Shown one piece after another: positions 37,201 through 48,722 of a stretch of DNA of 64,000 nucleotides; within the stretch, counting starts at the first letter, position 1; every line of letters starts with the position of its first letter. This stretch comes from Azadirachta indica (taxonomy: Eukaryota; Streptophyta; Magnoliopsida; Sapindales; Meliaceae). The notes below the pieces were generated by a model that was given only the letters and a program-made list of their open reading frames with translations, was not told the DNA's origin and ran no database searches. The stretch lies in NCBI GenBank assembly GCA_022749755.1, contig CM040448.1:6942481-7006480 (forward strand), written 5' to 3'. Position numbers and translations under genes: made by a program.

Positions 37201-37456
37201 AGAGGAAAAAAAAGAGAGAGAGAGAGAGAGAGACCTGATACGACAAACCAAGCTTGTTAAAACGGCCTTGGATCCCAAAGAAGACCGTGAAGAGAGCACT
37301 GGCGATGACAAACGCTCTCGTAACAGGAGCATTATCTGTGATGCGATAAAAAAAGAAAAATGGAAAACAAAATGAGAAACAAGTTGGAACGCACGTTAGA
37401 AATCAAGACATTGATTGATTACGGTCCTTACTGAAACCAGAGGGGCCGCCGTTCAT
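31298..37456 (-). CDS. UBAC2-like rhomboid-family membrane protein with C-terminal UBA domain, eight exons
   Basis: The exons, in coding order, are 37456-37432, 37335-37235, 35323-35183, 33720-33654, 32678-32530, 32443-32342, 32128-32006 and 31465-31298. They total 876 bp, or 291 residues in one frame. The protein starts MNGGPSGF and has several membrane segments (about residues 16-31, 52-76, 90-111, and two near 120-190). It ends in a UBA domain (about 252-290; MGF at 260-262, [16 protein letters not shown]). UBA domains bind ubiquitin, and UBAC2 proteins sit in the ER membrane and take part in ER-associated degradation. The rhomboid serine motif GxSx is replaced by SGPYG, so it is probably a pseudoprotease. 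From memory it resembles Arabidopsis At2g41160/At3g56740. Two splice donors are unusual: one is GC (exon 7) and one opens a CT microsatellite (exon 2). Confidence 0.93.
33491..33600. repeat. 54-bp tandem duplication just downstream of exon 4 (in transcript order)
   Basis: ACAAACCAGAATGGT begins at 33,491 and again at 33,545. Each unit ends GCAAAAAGC.TAATGAAACATGT.CTAC. It lies in the intron after exon 4, about 50 bp from the donor. Confidence 0.85.
33927..34340. repeat. ~210-bp tandem duplication in intron 3 of the UBAC2-like gene
   Basis: Both units contain AGCTAATGTAATATAATT/AGCTAACGTAATATAATT, AGCAAATGTACAAGAAAATC, AATCAGACCC, CAGAAATGAATAAA and ACAAAATCCCTA in the same order. The shift is 210 bp, with moderate divergence. 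Confidence 0.85.
36413..36619. repeat. 93-bp tandem repeat in intron 2 of the UBAC2-like gene
   Basis: GCATAAAAATGGTAAAAACT recurs 93 bp apart (36,413 and 36,506). A shorter sub-repeat, TACAGACCAAAT(G/A)GACCAGAAAACTGCAAAGG, is repeated again at the right end. The minus-strand frame across it is repetitive and not a gene. Confidence 0.9.
37213..37233 (-). repeat. (CT)n microsatellite that contains the exon 2 splice donor
   Basis: On the minus strand, exon 2 ends TATCAG and the intron begins GTCTCTCTCTCT, so the donor GT is the first unit of the dinucleotide run. The frame requires this border: the next exon starts GATGCTTTCACT and joins in phase 0 (LSYQ|DAFTNF). Confidence 0.8.
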
Positions 37457-37560
37457 CTTCTCTTATCAGAGAAGAACTAGAGTCGCACACCCGAACGACC
37501 AAACTGCTTCGATTTGATTTGATTTGATTTGATTTGATTTTATAATTTTATTTTATTTTG
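37457..37560 (-). promoter_or_regulatory. 5' UTR and core promoter of the UBAC2-like gene, with (AAATC)6 microsatellite
   Basis: Six tandem GATTT units lie at 37,511-37,540 on the plus strand (AAATC on the coding strand). They directly follow a TATAAA-like motif (about 37,538-37,543, minus strand). The ATG is at 37,456, with about 55 bp of mixed sequence between the repeat and the start codon. A transcription start about 30 bp after the TATA motif would fall at the end of the repeat. The start site itself is inferred. Confidence 0.5.
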
Positions 37561-38736
37561 GATGATTTCATTTTCTTGAATTGAATTGAATGGGTTTTGT
37601 TTCCCGAACTTGGGGAGGTTAATTATGTCAATTCTTCATGCCTTACTATGCTAGGAAACATAAGAATAGCAATTAGGATATACATTTACAAAACGGCTGA
37701 TTTTGGGCCTGGTTGGGTCACCCGAATGGGTCGGGTTACTTCCTACGGACTTTTATTTTAACGTGACAATCCTTTATTCCCTTCAATTGTTGAATTTGGA
37801 GTACAACAATACAAATTACTTTATAATAAAATATTCATTTACTTTTAATTAATTATTTTTTATAGAAAAATGAGAAATAGATTTAATACATAGGGAAAAA
37901 AAATTATGAAATTAAGTTAATACTTCATCTTAATTTAAAACATTAAGATTTTATCTTCTGAATTATAATTTAGAAAATCACATAACTATATTAACAATAA
38001 CAATAATGAATAATATTTCTAGTGGTAGCTAAACTAAATTGCCCAGAGATGATGAACAAGTTTTCCTTATACCGTAGCTCCATAACATAGAGGACATATT
38101 ATTGTGTATCTTACTGTAAACTCTGGAGGAAGAAATACAGTTGATAAACATAGTGTTTTTGACATTATCTGCAGCAGAATCTAAGCCAATATGTCTATAA
38201 TTGCTGCATATTTTGTGATGTACTTGTTGTAACAATGGAGTTTATTTCCTGAAGCCATGAAACCTGCAGGCTTGCTTGAGAGCTGCATACCAGGAAGCAT
38301 TTATCCCCATTCATGGAAAGAAAGATTGCTTAACATCAGTAGCAAAGACTTGTACTTGAAAAGGTAGCAAAAGCACTCTTTTATTCATGTCTTACATTGG
38401 AAATATGATACTGCTACAGAAATTCAAGCCAATATACAGTACTGTTGTAATTTTGCTTACAAGCAAATTAAATCAGAGACATGCTTTACACTGAAGGTAT
38501 GTCAAATTTTGAAGCTGAAAAAACTAGTCAGGTTACTCTGGCTTTTCTCTATCCAGCTTGGGATCGTGTTACTAATAATGAAAATTACATAGCTCGGTAC
38601 AGTTCAAGGTCTGTGAGTGAAGAGCTAAATTAATCTATTCTAAATCTCCAAACTTCTGTTGTGAATTCACAGTTCAAGAGAGAAAAAATAAAAGGGAGGA
38701 TTAATGTATGTACAGAGTTAAAAGTTGCTTATTGAT
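37561..38736. other. Spacer between UBAC2-like promoter and F-box stop codon
   Basis: Both flanking genes are on the minus strand, so this interval holds the F-box 3' UTR (right part, from about 38,250) and the upstream region of the UBAC2-like gene (left part). Short open frames at 38,029-38,235 have no recognisable product. Confidence 0.5.
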
Positions 38737-41210
38737 TTATTCAATGGCTTGGGTTGGCCACAGGCTCTTCCACATTGAGATCTCCTCCTCTTTATAAAGC
38801 TTTCTGATTCCTCCATAGAATCCATCAGCTTGATTGCCTACCTCCCGGTGGTCTTTCCTGTTTATCGTCGTTTGCCTCCATCTTGAGCCAGTAGGGTACT
38901 GGTTAAACTCCAAAATCACTGCATCTGCGAGTAGGATGTCAATGTGAGATCCCTGATTGGTATCATGGTAAAGAGAAAGTAAAGTTATAGGTGCTATTTG
39001 TGCTATAAGCACCAGGACTTAAAAGGGTATCCCATGGAGTATGTAAAGAAGTTTATGAGGGCAATAGGAAAATCATTGTAATCGATGAATAATGGAGCTA
39101 ATGTTCACATAAGTTTAGACTTTAGATACCATGCAAAAGCAGAAATGGCAAGCTAGCAAGTAAATGTACAATAACTTTTGTGCTTGTGCAGCAAGTAATT
39201 TCGAGACAAATGCTTATGACACAATGTTCCTCGGTCAGGTAGAAGAAGAATATCATAACTTAGTGGTAACAGGCCCATGTGAATAACTACAATGCATAGT
39301 TTGTAACCTGTAGTAGTAGAGAAACCAGCTTCCTTTAAGCATCTTTCTAAACTGGTGTAGCAAATGCAGTTCTAATGCAGAGAATATGTTACACACCTAC
39401 AGAGAAACAGTCCTATGTGCTCTGATTTGGTAACGCCAATTCAATCCACAATTTAACAAACTCCACTAGTGTCCTCAGCATAAGAGGCTCAATGCCAATA
39501 AAATTGAGATGAATTTCAGAATACTTACCACTATAATGGCAAAGGCAGCTATTTTCATTTCTATCACAGGATTCCAAGTGACCAACAATGCCGTACCACC
39601 AACCTGCATTATCTTAAGCTAAAATTATTGATCTATGCTACCAGTACTATGACAACTCTGAAGTGATCTGGATTTTTTCTTTGAGAAAAAACTGAACCCA
39701 ACCATTCTCTGCTACAACATAGGAGCCAAAATACTATTGATTTTATAATCAATTGAGAGCTAACGCATGGCAGAAAGGCTGTTCAAATTAAAAGTAAGAT
39801 TTTAGTGGTTCAGAAACTCACCATAAGGGAATTCTTTGTTCCTTCTCCACTGAATCTCAATATGATCACCAGGCTTAAGGTCTTGCAAACTATCTGAGAT
39901 GTGAAGAACATGTGAAGGAGTATCAATTGGTGGTGCTCTTAGCCTATCCCAGGATATGTTCTCCTCTATTGTTCGTCGTCCATGGGGAGAGTACCTGCAA
40001 TAGAAAATCCATTTCAAATTTAAGAGAGTGCCCTGCTTTGAGGTTGAGCTTTAAATTAAAGGTATATAAACCCAATTTCAATATCGATATCAGTATCCTT
40101 TCCTGCCAGAATTTTCACTGCTACTTGAAATAAGGAAGGAGGAAATTAACATTGGTTGAAATTTAAGGAATCTCTATCTTTAAATTAAAAGTATGTAAAC
40201 CCAATTTCAATATCAATATGAGTATCCTTTCCTGCCAGAATTTTCACTGCTACTTGAAATAAGGAAGGAGGAAATTAACATTGGTTGAAAATTGAAGGAA
40301 TCTCTTTCTATACGATACCTTGCCCGAAAAGTGTCTGTCTGGGAATCATAGCTAAGTTGAGCATCATAACAAGATAGCATAAAACCGACATGTCCATTCT
40401 GCAACCAAACACACAGACAGTTTTTAATACAAGTGTTCAATAACCAAAATATATACAACCAGAAGAAAAAAGAACAACTTTTTCGTAAACAGCTAGCTAC
40501 AATTAAGAAATACTTGGTTGCAGCAAAATTACCTCGCGATTATAGACCTGAGCTGGGAACCAGAATTTGCCACTTTCAAGAGAAACATACCAAGCCATGA
40601 TTGAATCAACTGGTAATGAACTTGTAGGCTCGGTATCATTCTCTAACTTCGGTCTAATCAAGGAAAAAGGCCAAAAGCTGTAAAGAGAGCTGAAAAACCC
40701 CTTTTGCTTGCTCTGATTTAAGAGGGTTGCTCTCTTCTTTGATGCTAAATGCAATTGCCATTCTCTGTAAGCAGCAACACCAATGAGTCTTCCCCATTTC
40801 CTCTTCATGTGTTTTTCCCACAAATGATCACTTGTACATCTATCCCTGAAAGAAGTGCAAACTCCAGCCATATTACACAAACCAGCTGGTGAAAGCCTCT
40901 CAAGAATGCATTCCAAAGCCAAATCAGGCAAATCCAAGAGGGAGAGGGAGATCTTCTCTTCCTCTACATTTGCAAGTTTTGAACCAAGACTCAGACTCAT
41001 CTTCTTCAATGGAAGAACAATTGGAAGTCTAACGGCAAGGCCACCTTTTGAAAACCATGAAACCAGAAAGCTTGATAGACCCTTCCACAACCAAGGTGAC
41101 AGAAGAATCCACTCACTCTTCTTTGGTGGATGTGGGTATGGTCTCAAAGACAAGGATTTGGAGACGAGTATAAAACTAAAAGAAAAACAAGATATCAAGA
41201 AGAAAAACAT
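38737..41210 (-). CDS. F-box protein with N-terminal hydrophobic segment (At2g41170/At2g26850-like), five exons
   Basis: The exons, in coding order, are 41210-40533, 40398-40319, 39994-39822, 39603-39529 and 38924-38737. They total 1,194 bp, or 397 residues in one frame. Residues 1-19 ([16 protein letters not shown]...) form a hydrophobic signal-anchor-like stretch. The F-box lies at about 89-138: [44 protein letters not shown]-box proteins connect substrates to Skp1 in SCF ubiquitin ligases; the target is unknown. The C-terminal half ([61 protein letters not shown]) is a conserved region of this plant subfamily. The start is the ATG at 41,210; the open frame extends upstream only to a TTG. 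From memory, the Arabidopsis relatives of this gene and of the UBAC2-like gene are adjacent too. Confidence 0.93.
40051..40310. repeat. 139-bp tandem duplication in intron 2 of the F-box gene
   Basis: TTAAATTAAA begins at 40,051 and 40,190, and the following ~120 bp are almost identical (AAACCCAATTTCAATATC, TATCCTTTCCTGCCAGAATT, TGAAATAAGGAAGGAGGAAA). The right end lies about 8 bp from the intron 2 donor (40,318). High identity suggests a recent event. Confidence 0.95.
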
Positions 41211-43090
41211 TTCTTTCAATTTTCAGCACTAAATGAAATTGAAAATGAAAAACAATGAATGAATGGTGTCATGAAACCATGTATATTATTAATATTAATA
41301 GAGGGAACATGTGTGATTTTTCTGACAATGAAAGATCCACCAATGGGAATCAAAAGAGTGTTGGTTTGGAGAAATCAACGGAGGTATCAAGTGAACTCAA
41401 AGATTTTACATTTATTTTAATACAAGGACAAGTGTAGACACCTCAACCGACAAAACATTGATTGCTGGTTAGTTATGATACCACCAAACTCAAACACTTT
41501 AAGAGAGGAGAAGAAGCAAGCAATCAAGCATCCTATTGCAGCCCCAGTCCACATACAGTGAATTCCCACCAACGGCAATGGAAAATAAAATGATGTAAGG
41601 AATAAAATCTAAGGGAATAGAGATTGCTAGATTTGGCTTTGTTGAGAATCCATGAACATGAAGAGCTGAGCCACATGTCAATATCTATGAATTTCAAGAA
41701 AAAATAATCAAAAACAGAGAAGATAGATATGGGTTGGTGGCTAAATGCTTAATAAGATTCCACAATTAGGTCTGATAAAAATTGGAAACTCAACTAAAAA
41801 TGTTTCCAAATTCCGATTCCAAAGTTGGGTATTTGGTAATAAACTACCATGATTGATGATGAGGATGAATTTGAAGTTGAAGTGGACTCCTTTGAATTTT
41901 ACACAAAATTATTTATTAGAATCAAGCCCAAGTATTAGAAAAGGACTATTATCTAATAATCTAATTAAGGGTGCTTTTGGAGGTTAAGAGCAATAAAGGC
42001 TTTAACTTTGGGGGTTGTGGTTGGTTGTCAAAGCGATATGATGGGTCACAAAAGCCATAAAAGCTCACCTCATTCTTAGCCTAACTTCCACCAAACTCCC
42101 ATCATTTATATATATTATTATTGTGAATTTCACATGTTAAGTTCTAATTATGTATATATATATATAAATGTATATATATAGCCATGGAAATTGGAAAACA
42201 AATCACGCCCCAACAAGTAAAATTCAGTAACTTAACATTGTGATTCTCGGTGGCTATATATATATACATAATTAGTATATACAATAAAATACAATCTTAA
42301 TTATTAAAATATCTACATTTAATAATTTATAAATAATATAAAAAATTATATAAAGTTAATATAAATTTTTTTTTTTTTAATCTCAACCGTCGAAAAATTT
42401 AATTCTAATTATTAAAAGATTTAATATTATTTGTCAAAAGTATATAAATTAAATAGTTCATAAATAATATAAAAATGTGTGTAAATTTATAAAAAGTGTT
42501 AATTTATTCTCAAAATATATATATATATAAAATATGTAGCATATAAGCTTTTTGAAAAAAATATATTTTATATTATATGTTTCAACTTTATGTTACATTT
42601 TTTAAAATTTTAAATTTTACGTTAATATTTTAATTTCTACGTGACATATTTTAAATTTTATTTTAAAAAAAGGTTGAATACAACGATACATTTGATGTAG
42701 CGTAGCCAAGTTCTACATAAATTGCTTTGTTGAAAACAATCACTACAACGTTTATTGGTTGGCCCACCAACTTTAATTTTTGCATTGTTATATTTATTAC
42801 ATTATATACGATGCTCCCAATGCTGTCGGTTTTCTTTTTCTCCATCAATTTCCACATTGAGTTTTGTCATTATCTAAATGTAGTAATGGTTTGTGAGAAG
42901 ATGCCATCCATCTTCATTCTTATTTATTCTAAATAAATGTTTATCATGCTTCTTCACAAACTTTGAATTGGGTTATGCTTGGAAAATGGTCAAACTTACC
43001 CTACAATTCATTAATGGATTTTGTCTTAAAACTTTAGAAAATAATAAATTAAAATATAATTTATTTAATTTTTAACATTTGAATTTCTAA
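41211..43090. other. F-box upstream region and AT-rich intergenic DNA
   Basis: The first few hundred bases are the probable promoter and 5' UTR of the F-box gene. From 42,100 the sequence is very AT-rich with several TATATA runs. Short frames such as 41,499-41,681 and 42,663-42,857 show no recognisable family. Confidence 0.5.
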
Positions 43091-43179
43091 TAATAAAGTG
43101 ATAATTTTTTACATAACCAATTCGACAAAAATTAGTGACTTTATGTTCTCTTAAAATAATATAATTAATAAATAAGTTA

Positions 43180-43593
43180 TAAAGATATAACACGATTAGT
43201 AATTGGACTGGCTTCGAGTTTAATTAAAGGTTTCAAAACGTGAATATATTCATGACAAGTTTAACTATTTGAATAATTATTTTATTCTAACTTATTCATA
43301 GTTTAATATATTTAATTTTATATTTTTAATATTTTAAAAAGTATTTAATAATATTTAAAATAAAATTTACCAATATTTGAATAGAGAAGAGAATATCATA
43401 AATATTTTAGAATATATATTAAAATATATAAAAAAAAATATGTTAAACAAGTGACAAGATTATTAAACTGGTTGGGTTAGGGTTTCAATTTTAACACGAT
43501 TATTAAATAGGTTGAATTTTAATTAGTTTAAAATATATAATATTTTTATTTGACACAACATGAATACAACACAATAACCCGATTTGCCACCCC
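43180..43593. mobile_element. hAT-like non-autonomous element fragment
   Basis: The right end, read on the minus strand, is GGGGGTGGCAAATCGGGTTA, then TTGTGTTGTATTCATGTTGTGTC. This is the TAGGGGTGGCAAA...-type terminus with 'cacgaatacaacacgataaccc' seen in a widespread plant hAT-like family. The interior (AACACGATTA...TAGGTTGAATT) fits the same family. The left end is not recognisable, so it may be truncated. Confidence 0.5.
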
Positions 43594-45490
43594 CAAGTGA
43601 TAGTAAAATGATACGATACTTTGTTGAAAGATTTGTTGAATTTGTAAGATACAAAATATAAGGACTAAATTGTTAAAATTAAACAAATTATGTTTTAATT
43701 ATTATTTTGTTAAAATTTAGGAATGAAAATATTTTTATTTCATTGAGTAATTCATTTTTAAGATACTCAAAATTTTTTTAAAAAAATTCTTAATATATTA
43801 CATAATTTAATCATTATTTTACATATATTTATGTTATCTATGTATTAATTTTCTTAGTTAAGTTTGTTATATTTAAATATTGATATTTATTAATTAATAG
43901 ATTTAAAATTTTTTAAATAATCATTTGATAAGATATCAAAAATTAATTGTCTGTATCGTATTATTATATTTGGGGGGTTTTATTTGGGTTCTTTAATTAA
44001 TGTTCCAACTTTTCAGGATCTTAATAATCTATTTGCGTTGAAGTCTTCATTATGTCATTAATGAACATTTAAATGGGTTTCCTACTTTTTAACTAATTCA
44101 AGTTGTATCAATTATTAGGGTAACTACAAAACTTTTAAGTCCATTTATATGAGTCTTAACATTTTGTCTCTTCTAAATGAGAAGTTATTGATCTTTCTTT
44201 CTAGTTAGATAGGAATAAACTCGAATATATATAATTAATTATTTATAAGTTATGTACAAATAAAATTTAAGATATAAATTTATAATAATATCATAAGTTT
44301 AAAAACTTTAAGCAATATTGATATCGAAATTTATGACTCTTATATTTCACGATAAAGATTGAATTCTTCTTACTTATTTGTGAGGAAAGAAAATTTTTAT
44401 TACTTTTTTTAGAAAAATTCTTATTATTATCGAATGTACATTAATAAAATACAATATATATAAGTTCTAATTTCTTTATTCTAATAATATTAGGAGTTTT
44501 GATAGAATTCGAGGTGGATTCTAATAAAATTTTAATACGTTTCAAATTAAGATTATAAATTCAAGAGAGTTTTCTATTCTTATAACAATTCTAATAGGTT
44601 ACGATTTTCTTGAATAATATTAACTGAATTCTTCTGAGCAAACACAATTTAACCGGAGCTTGTTTTTGCCCGAATTGATCAGACCTCATCCGGATTGAAT
44701 AGATTTTTAAGCCTGTTGGGTCGTGGCTTATTGATGACCCCTTGGACTTTATACCATTCTCCCTAACAAGCAATAAATCATCCATGTGACAAACATTTGT
44801 TAATAATTTTTAATAATTATTTATAAGTTCAAGATTCAATCTTTTCAATAATTTTCAAGTGTATTGATTAATTTTGACTTACTTTGATCTCATAAAAAAA
44901 AAAAAAATCTCCCGTTCTAATTAATTTATATAAAATAATTAAAAATTTTCTTAACTATTGTATACAATATTGACACCTTATCAATAGCTAATCCCACCAA
45001 TCAGCGTACTCAAAGTTCTAGGTTGCATTAAATAGACTTTATTATTATTAGTAATGTGGAAAATGGCATTTAGGAATTCAATTTGAGATTGATTAGGTGG
45101 TGGTGGATATGCAAGTGGTCAAAGAGAAAATGGATTTTGATTTTTGATGCTCCAAATCTTTGATTCACTTGTTTGGTCTGCTAAAGAATAAACTCAATAA
45201 GATTTGGACCACTATCTCATAAAACAAAAGAAACCCACCACCCGTTAAGCTTTAAAATTAATTGGTGCGATGTCAACATTACTAAAATGCTTGGAATCCA
45301 CAAAGTTTTTTAAAGTTTTTTTTAAAAAAAGAGAGAGATGGGACCAAAATGAAAGGGTTGCCTTTGAAGATTGTTAAGTGGAGCTCTTGGGAATTAGAAT
45401 CAATCAATGAGGTTTAAGTAATCATTTAAAAAGTTTTCAAAAAAAAAAAAAAGGTAATCATTTAAGAAAAAGTAACAATTTATAATTAAT
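43594..45490. other. AT-rich intergenic DNA
   Basis: No coding signal. The 43,650-43,790 part (AAGGACTAAATTGTTAAAATTA ... TTAGGAATGAAAAT) resembles the outer part of the foldback element at 45.5-46.8 kb and may be a relic of the same family. The open frame at 44,591-44,785 matches no family I know. Confidence 0.4.
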
Positions 45491-45494
45491 TGTA

Positions 45495-46780
45495 TATGGT
45501 AGGGGTAGTAACATTTTAATCCATAAATTTTAAGAAAATAACAAATTGTGACATAGTTTACTCAAATTTAACATTTAATCCCTAATATAGTAATATGTTA
45601 CTGGAAAAATGCCCATGTTGATGTACTCCTAACCTAATTATTCACTTCTCTCTACTGTGTCAGAATACTCTTTACCCCCTAATTCTACACATCTTTTAAA
45701 TTTTACCCTTATTAACTGAAGCAAAGAGAACTATTATTTAGTCTGTTTGAACTTTTTTTAAAATTTTTTCTTTTTATAAAATAATTAATATGCCTAAAGT
45801 ATATTTGCAAAATTAATTCAAAATTAAATTTTTCTTTAGTAATAATATATGATTTTATTATTGTTTATAATATTTTCTTATTATTTTTTATAATTATTTT
45901 TATAACAATAAATCTATTTTAAAATATTGTTTTAAATAATTATTTTATTTAAAATAATTATTATTAATATAAAAATTTTATAACTTAAAATATTGTTGTA
46001 TAATCATCCATAATTTAAAATAATAAAATTTCATTATTATTATTATTAGCACTATTATTATTATAATATTATTATGTTTATCCTAATAAAATTATTTTTA
46101 TTGTAAATTTTCTTACTTTATTTTCTTAAAATTAGTTCTTTTGGAATATTTTTTAAATAAAATAAATTAGTTTATTAAATTTACAATTATTAGTAAGTAA
46201 AAAATATAATAATTATAGTGATGATGATGATAAATTTGAAATTATTTTAAATTATGGATGATTATACAACAATATTTTAAGTTATAAAATTTTTATGTTA
46301 TTAATAATAATGATTTAAAAATAAAATAAGTATCTTTACAATAAACATAATTTTACTAAAATTATAGTAATAAAATTTTAAAATAGATTTATTTTTATAA
46401 AATAATTATAAAAATAATAACAAAATATTACTAAAGAAAATAAAATTTAATTTTGAATTAATCTTACAAATATATTTTAAGCATATTAATTATTTTATAA
46501 GGAAAATTTAAAGAAAAAACCACTTCAAATAGATCGAATAGTAATTCTCTTTTATTCAGCTCATAAGGATAAAATTGAGCAAATTTAGAATTAGAAGGAT
46601 AAAGAGTATTTCTGAAACAGTAAGAAGAAAGTAGATAATTAACTCAAATCCTAGAGAGGATATGGGCATTTTCACTATGTTACTAAAAAGATTGAGGACT
46701 AAATTATTAAATTGAAAAAATTATGTAATAATTTATTATTTTCTAACATTAGGATGGAAATTTTATTATCTCATTCAAGA
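45495..46780. mobile_element. Large foldback element (~1.28 kb, arms ~0.55-0.6 kb)
   Basis: The sequence is one long inverted repeat around about 46,135. Left-arm blocks such as CCCTTATTAACTGAAGCAAAGAGAACTATTA, GAATACTCTTTACCCCCTAATTCTA and ATGCCCATG reappear inverted at 46,545-46,570, 46,595-46,620 and about 46,660-46,680. The inner parts (TTGTTGTATAATCATCCATAATTTAAAATA / TTATGGATGATTATACAACAA) are almost perfectly mirrored. The interior is AT-rich without coding capacity. It is a foldback or MITE-like DNA element; the superfamily is unknown. Confidence 0.75.
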
Positions 46781-48535
46781 TAAGAGGGAAATAAGAAAGA
46801 TTTGGATTTTCGGATGATGATGTGGATCCTTTGTTATTATTCTTTTTATTTACTTTTTAATATTGTCACATTCTAATATATTCCATGTGCATGTGCATGT
46901 GGATTACATATATTCTTTTTTTGACAATATTTTCTTCTTTATTTTAAGGGAGAGTAATAATATTCGGGCTTTTTAATTTAATTTTTTTAATTATGAGTGT
47001 ATAATTCCTTTTAAAATAATTGAGATATGTTTTATTGTTAAGTTACGTGCTCATAATAAAAAATTTTAAAATTAAATGTTTAATTATTTTAGTAGATTAA
47101 AAGTTTCTTTGACGCAAATAAATAAATTATAGCTTTATTTTAAAAAAAAAAAAAAAAAATTAGTGATGCAAAAATTATTATTCCGTTGAAAATTTGGTTT
47201 AACTCCTAAAAAATTTTAATAAGAAAAGCTAAGAATATAGACTTTCTGTTTGCCACTAAAGTGGTATTATATTATTATTATTATATATAGCTGTATTCTT
47301 TACTTGATCAATTGCTTCACGTTTGCCTTACGGATTGTTTGGCACTGCTAAAGCAAAAAACGCTAAATAACATGTATACATTTAAGTATTTTAACTTTTT
47401 TAAAATTGATATAAATATTAAAAATTATTTATAAAATACTTCAAGCGTTATTTTAATTAATTCATAATTGTGAGATAATTTAAAAGTCATTCCTAATGCT
47501 TATTAAATATAATAAAAAAATTTTAATATTAATAATAAATAAATATCTAAATAAATACTTATAATTTTTAATTTAATACTTCTATACTATTTATTAGCAC
47601 CATTAAAATGCCTTGGTACAATAATTATAAATTATGCAATAATAAAATATTCTAAATTATCATTATTCTACTTGAATTCTTTTTTTGTCACATGTTGGCT
47701 TTTATTTTATATTGTTTGAGTACTCAACTGGAAAAGCTCTTGATTTCAAAACGGATTGGCTAAGAAGTGATTGAGAAATTGTTAATAATCATTCATCTTT
47801 TTTTTTTTTTTTTTGGATCATTTGTATCATGTGATAGCTATTTGAAAAATATAAAAAAAAAAATTACAAGTTTAGTCACATAACTTGTACTTTATCTAAT
47901 CTTTTGTAAAGTTAGGGGTAATTACAAATGGTTTCTGAAATTAGAAAAATACAAATTAGTCTAATATTAATTTTTTTAAAAAATGAATATAGAGTCTAAT
48001 TTAGAATTAGTTTAAAAAAATTTTATAAAATCCATTGTAATTTTTTATAATAATAACTTCTCCATATAATTTTTAATAATAAAATGAAATTAAAATATTT
48101 TATCTTTATCTAAAACATTAAAAATAAATTGATCTACCCAAGGAATTTTAAAACAATTTAAAACACCTACAATTAAAAGAAGCACTATATGTGTGTGTAT
48201 GTGTTTCTAAACATTGTGATTGTGATGTTAAATAATTAAGAAAACATTTAAAAAGCTGATAATTTTCCATTAAGCTTAAGAAATAAATATTAAATGAAAT
48301 GATTTGGTAGAAAAAGTGGCCCAAATCACTAGCAATAAAAAAGATTCATATCTTTACAATATAATGCGGGCAAATGTGACACTACTGTTGTAACTTTAAA
48401 TTTAAAGAATCATATAATTATTGTATATATAAAATTATAATATAAAGTAAGAGTGTGATATGTGATGAGATAATCCCCCATCCAAGTATATGTTGGTGCA
48501 CTTGCATTACATAAATTTTTATATGCAAAAAGGCA
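46781..48535. other. AT-rich intergenic DNA
   Basis: Long A/T runs, no coding signal and no RNA gene recognised. Confidence 0.5.
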
Positions 48536-48590
48536 AGGCTAGGCTAGGCTAGGCTAGGCTAGGCTAGGCTAGGCTAGGCCAGGCCAGGCT
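48536..48590. repeat. (AGGCT)11 pentanucleotide microsatellite
   Basis: Eleven head-to-tail AGGCT units; the ninth and tenth carry C for T at the last position (AGGCC). It stands out as GC-rich in a very AT-rich region. Confidence 0.98.
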
Positions 48591-48722
48591 AAAATTAAAA
48601 ATGAGATGGACCAGGGAAGGGAGCATGATTGCAAGTGCAAGTGCAACATAGGAACAGAATTAGTGGGAAGTGGTCCATTTCTGGGCCTTTATTTTTGTAA
48701 TTGTAGTGCTTGTGGGAGACTT

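Noticed and set aside
41211..41219. Possible earlier start of the F-box protein
   Set aside because: The extension begins at a TTG; the first ATG is at 41,210 and gives the expected hydrophobic N-terminus.
44591..44785. 64-codon minus-strand frame in AT-rich DNA
   Set aside because: No recognised domain, no flanking exons and no composition change at its limits.
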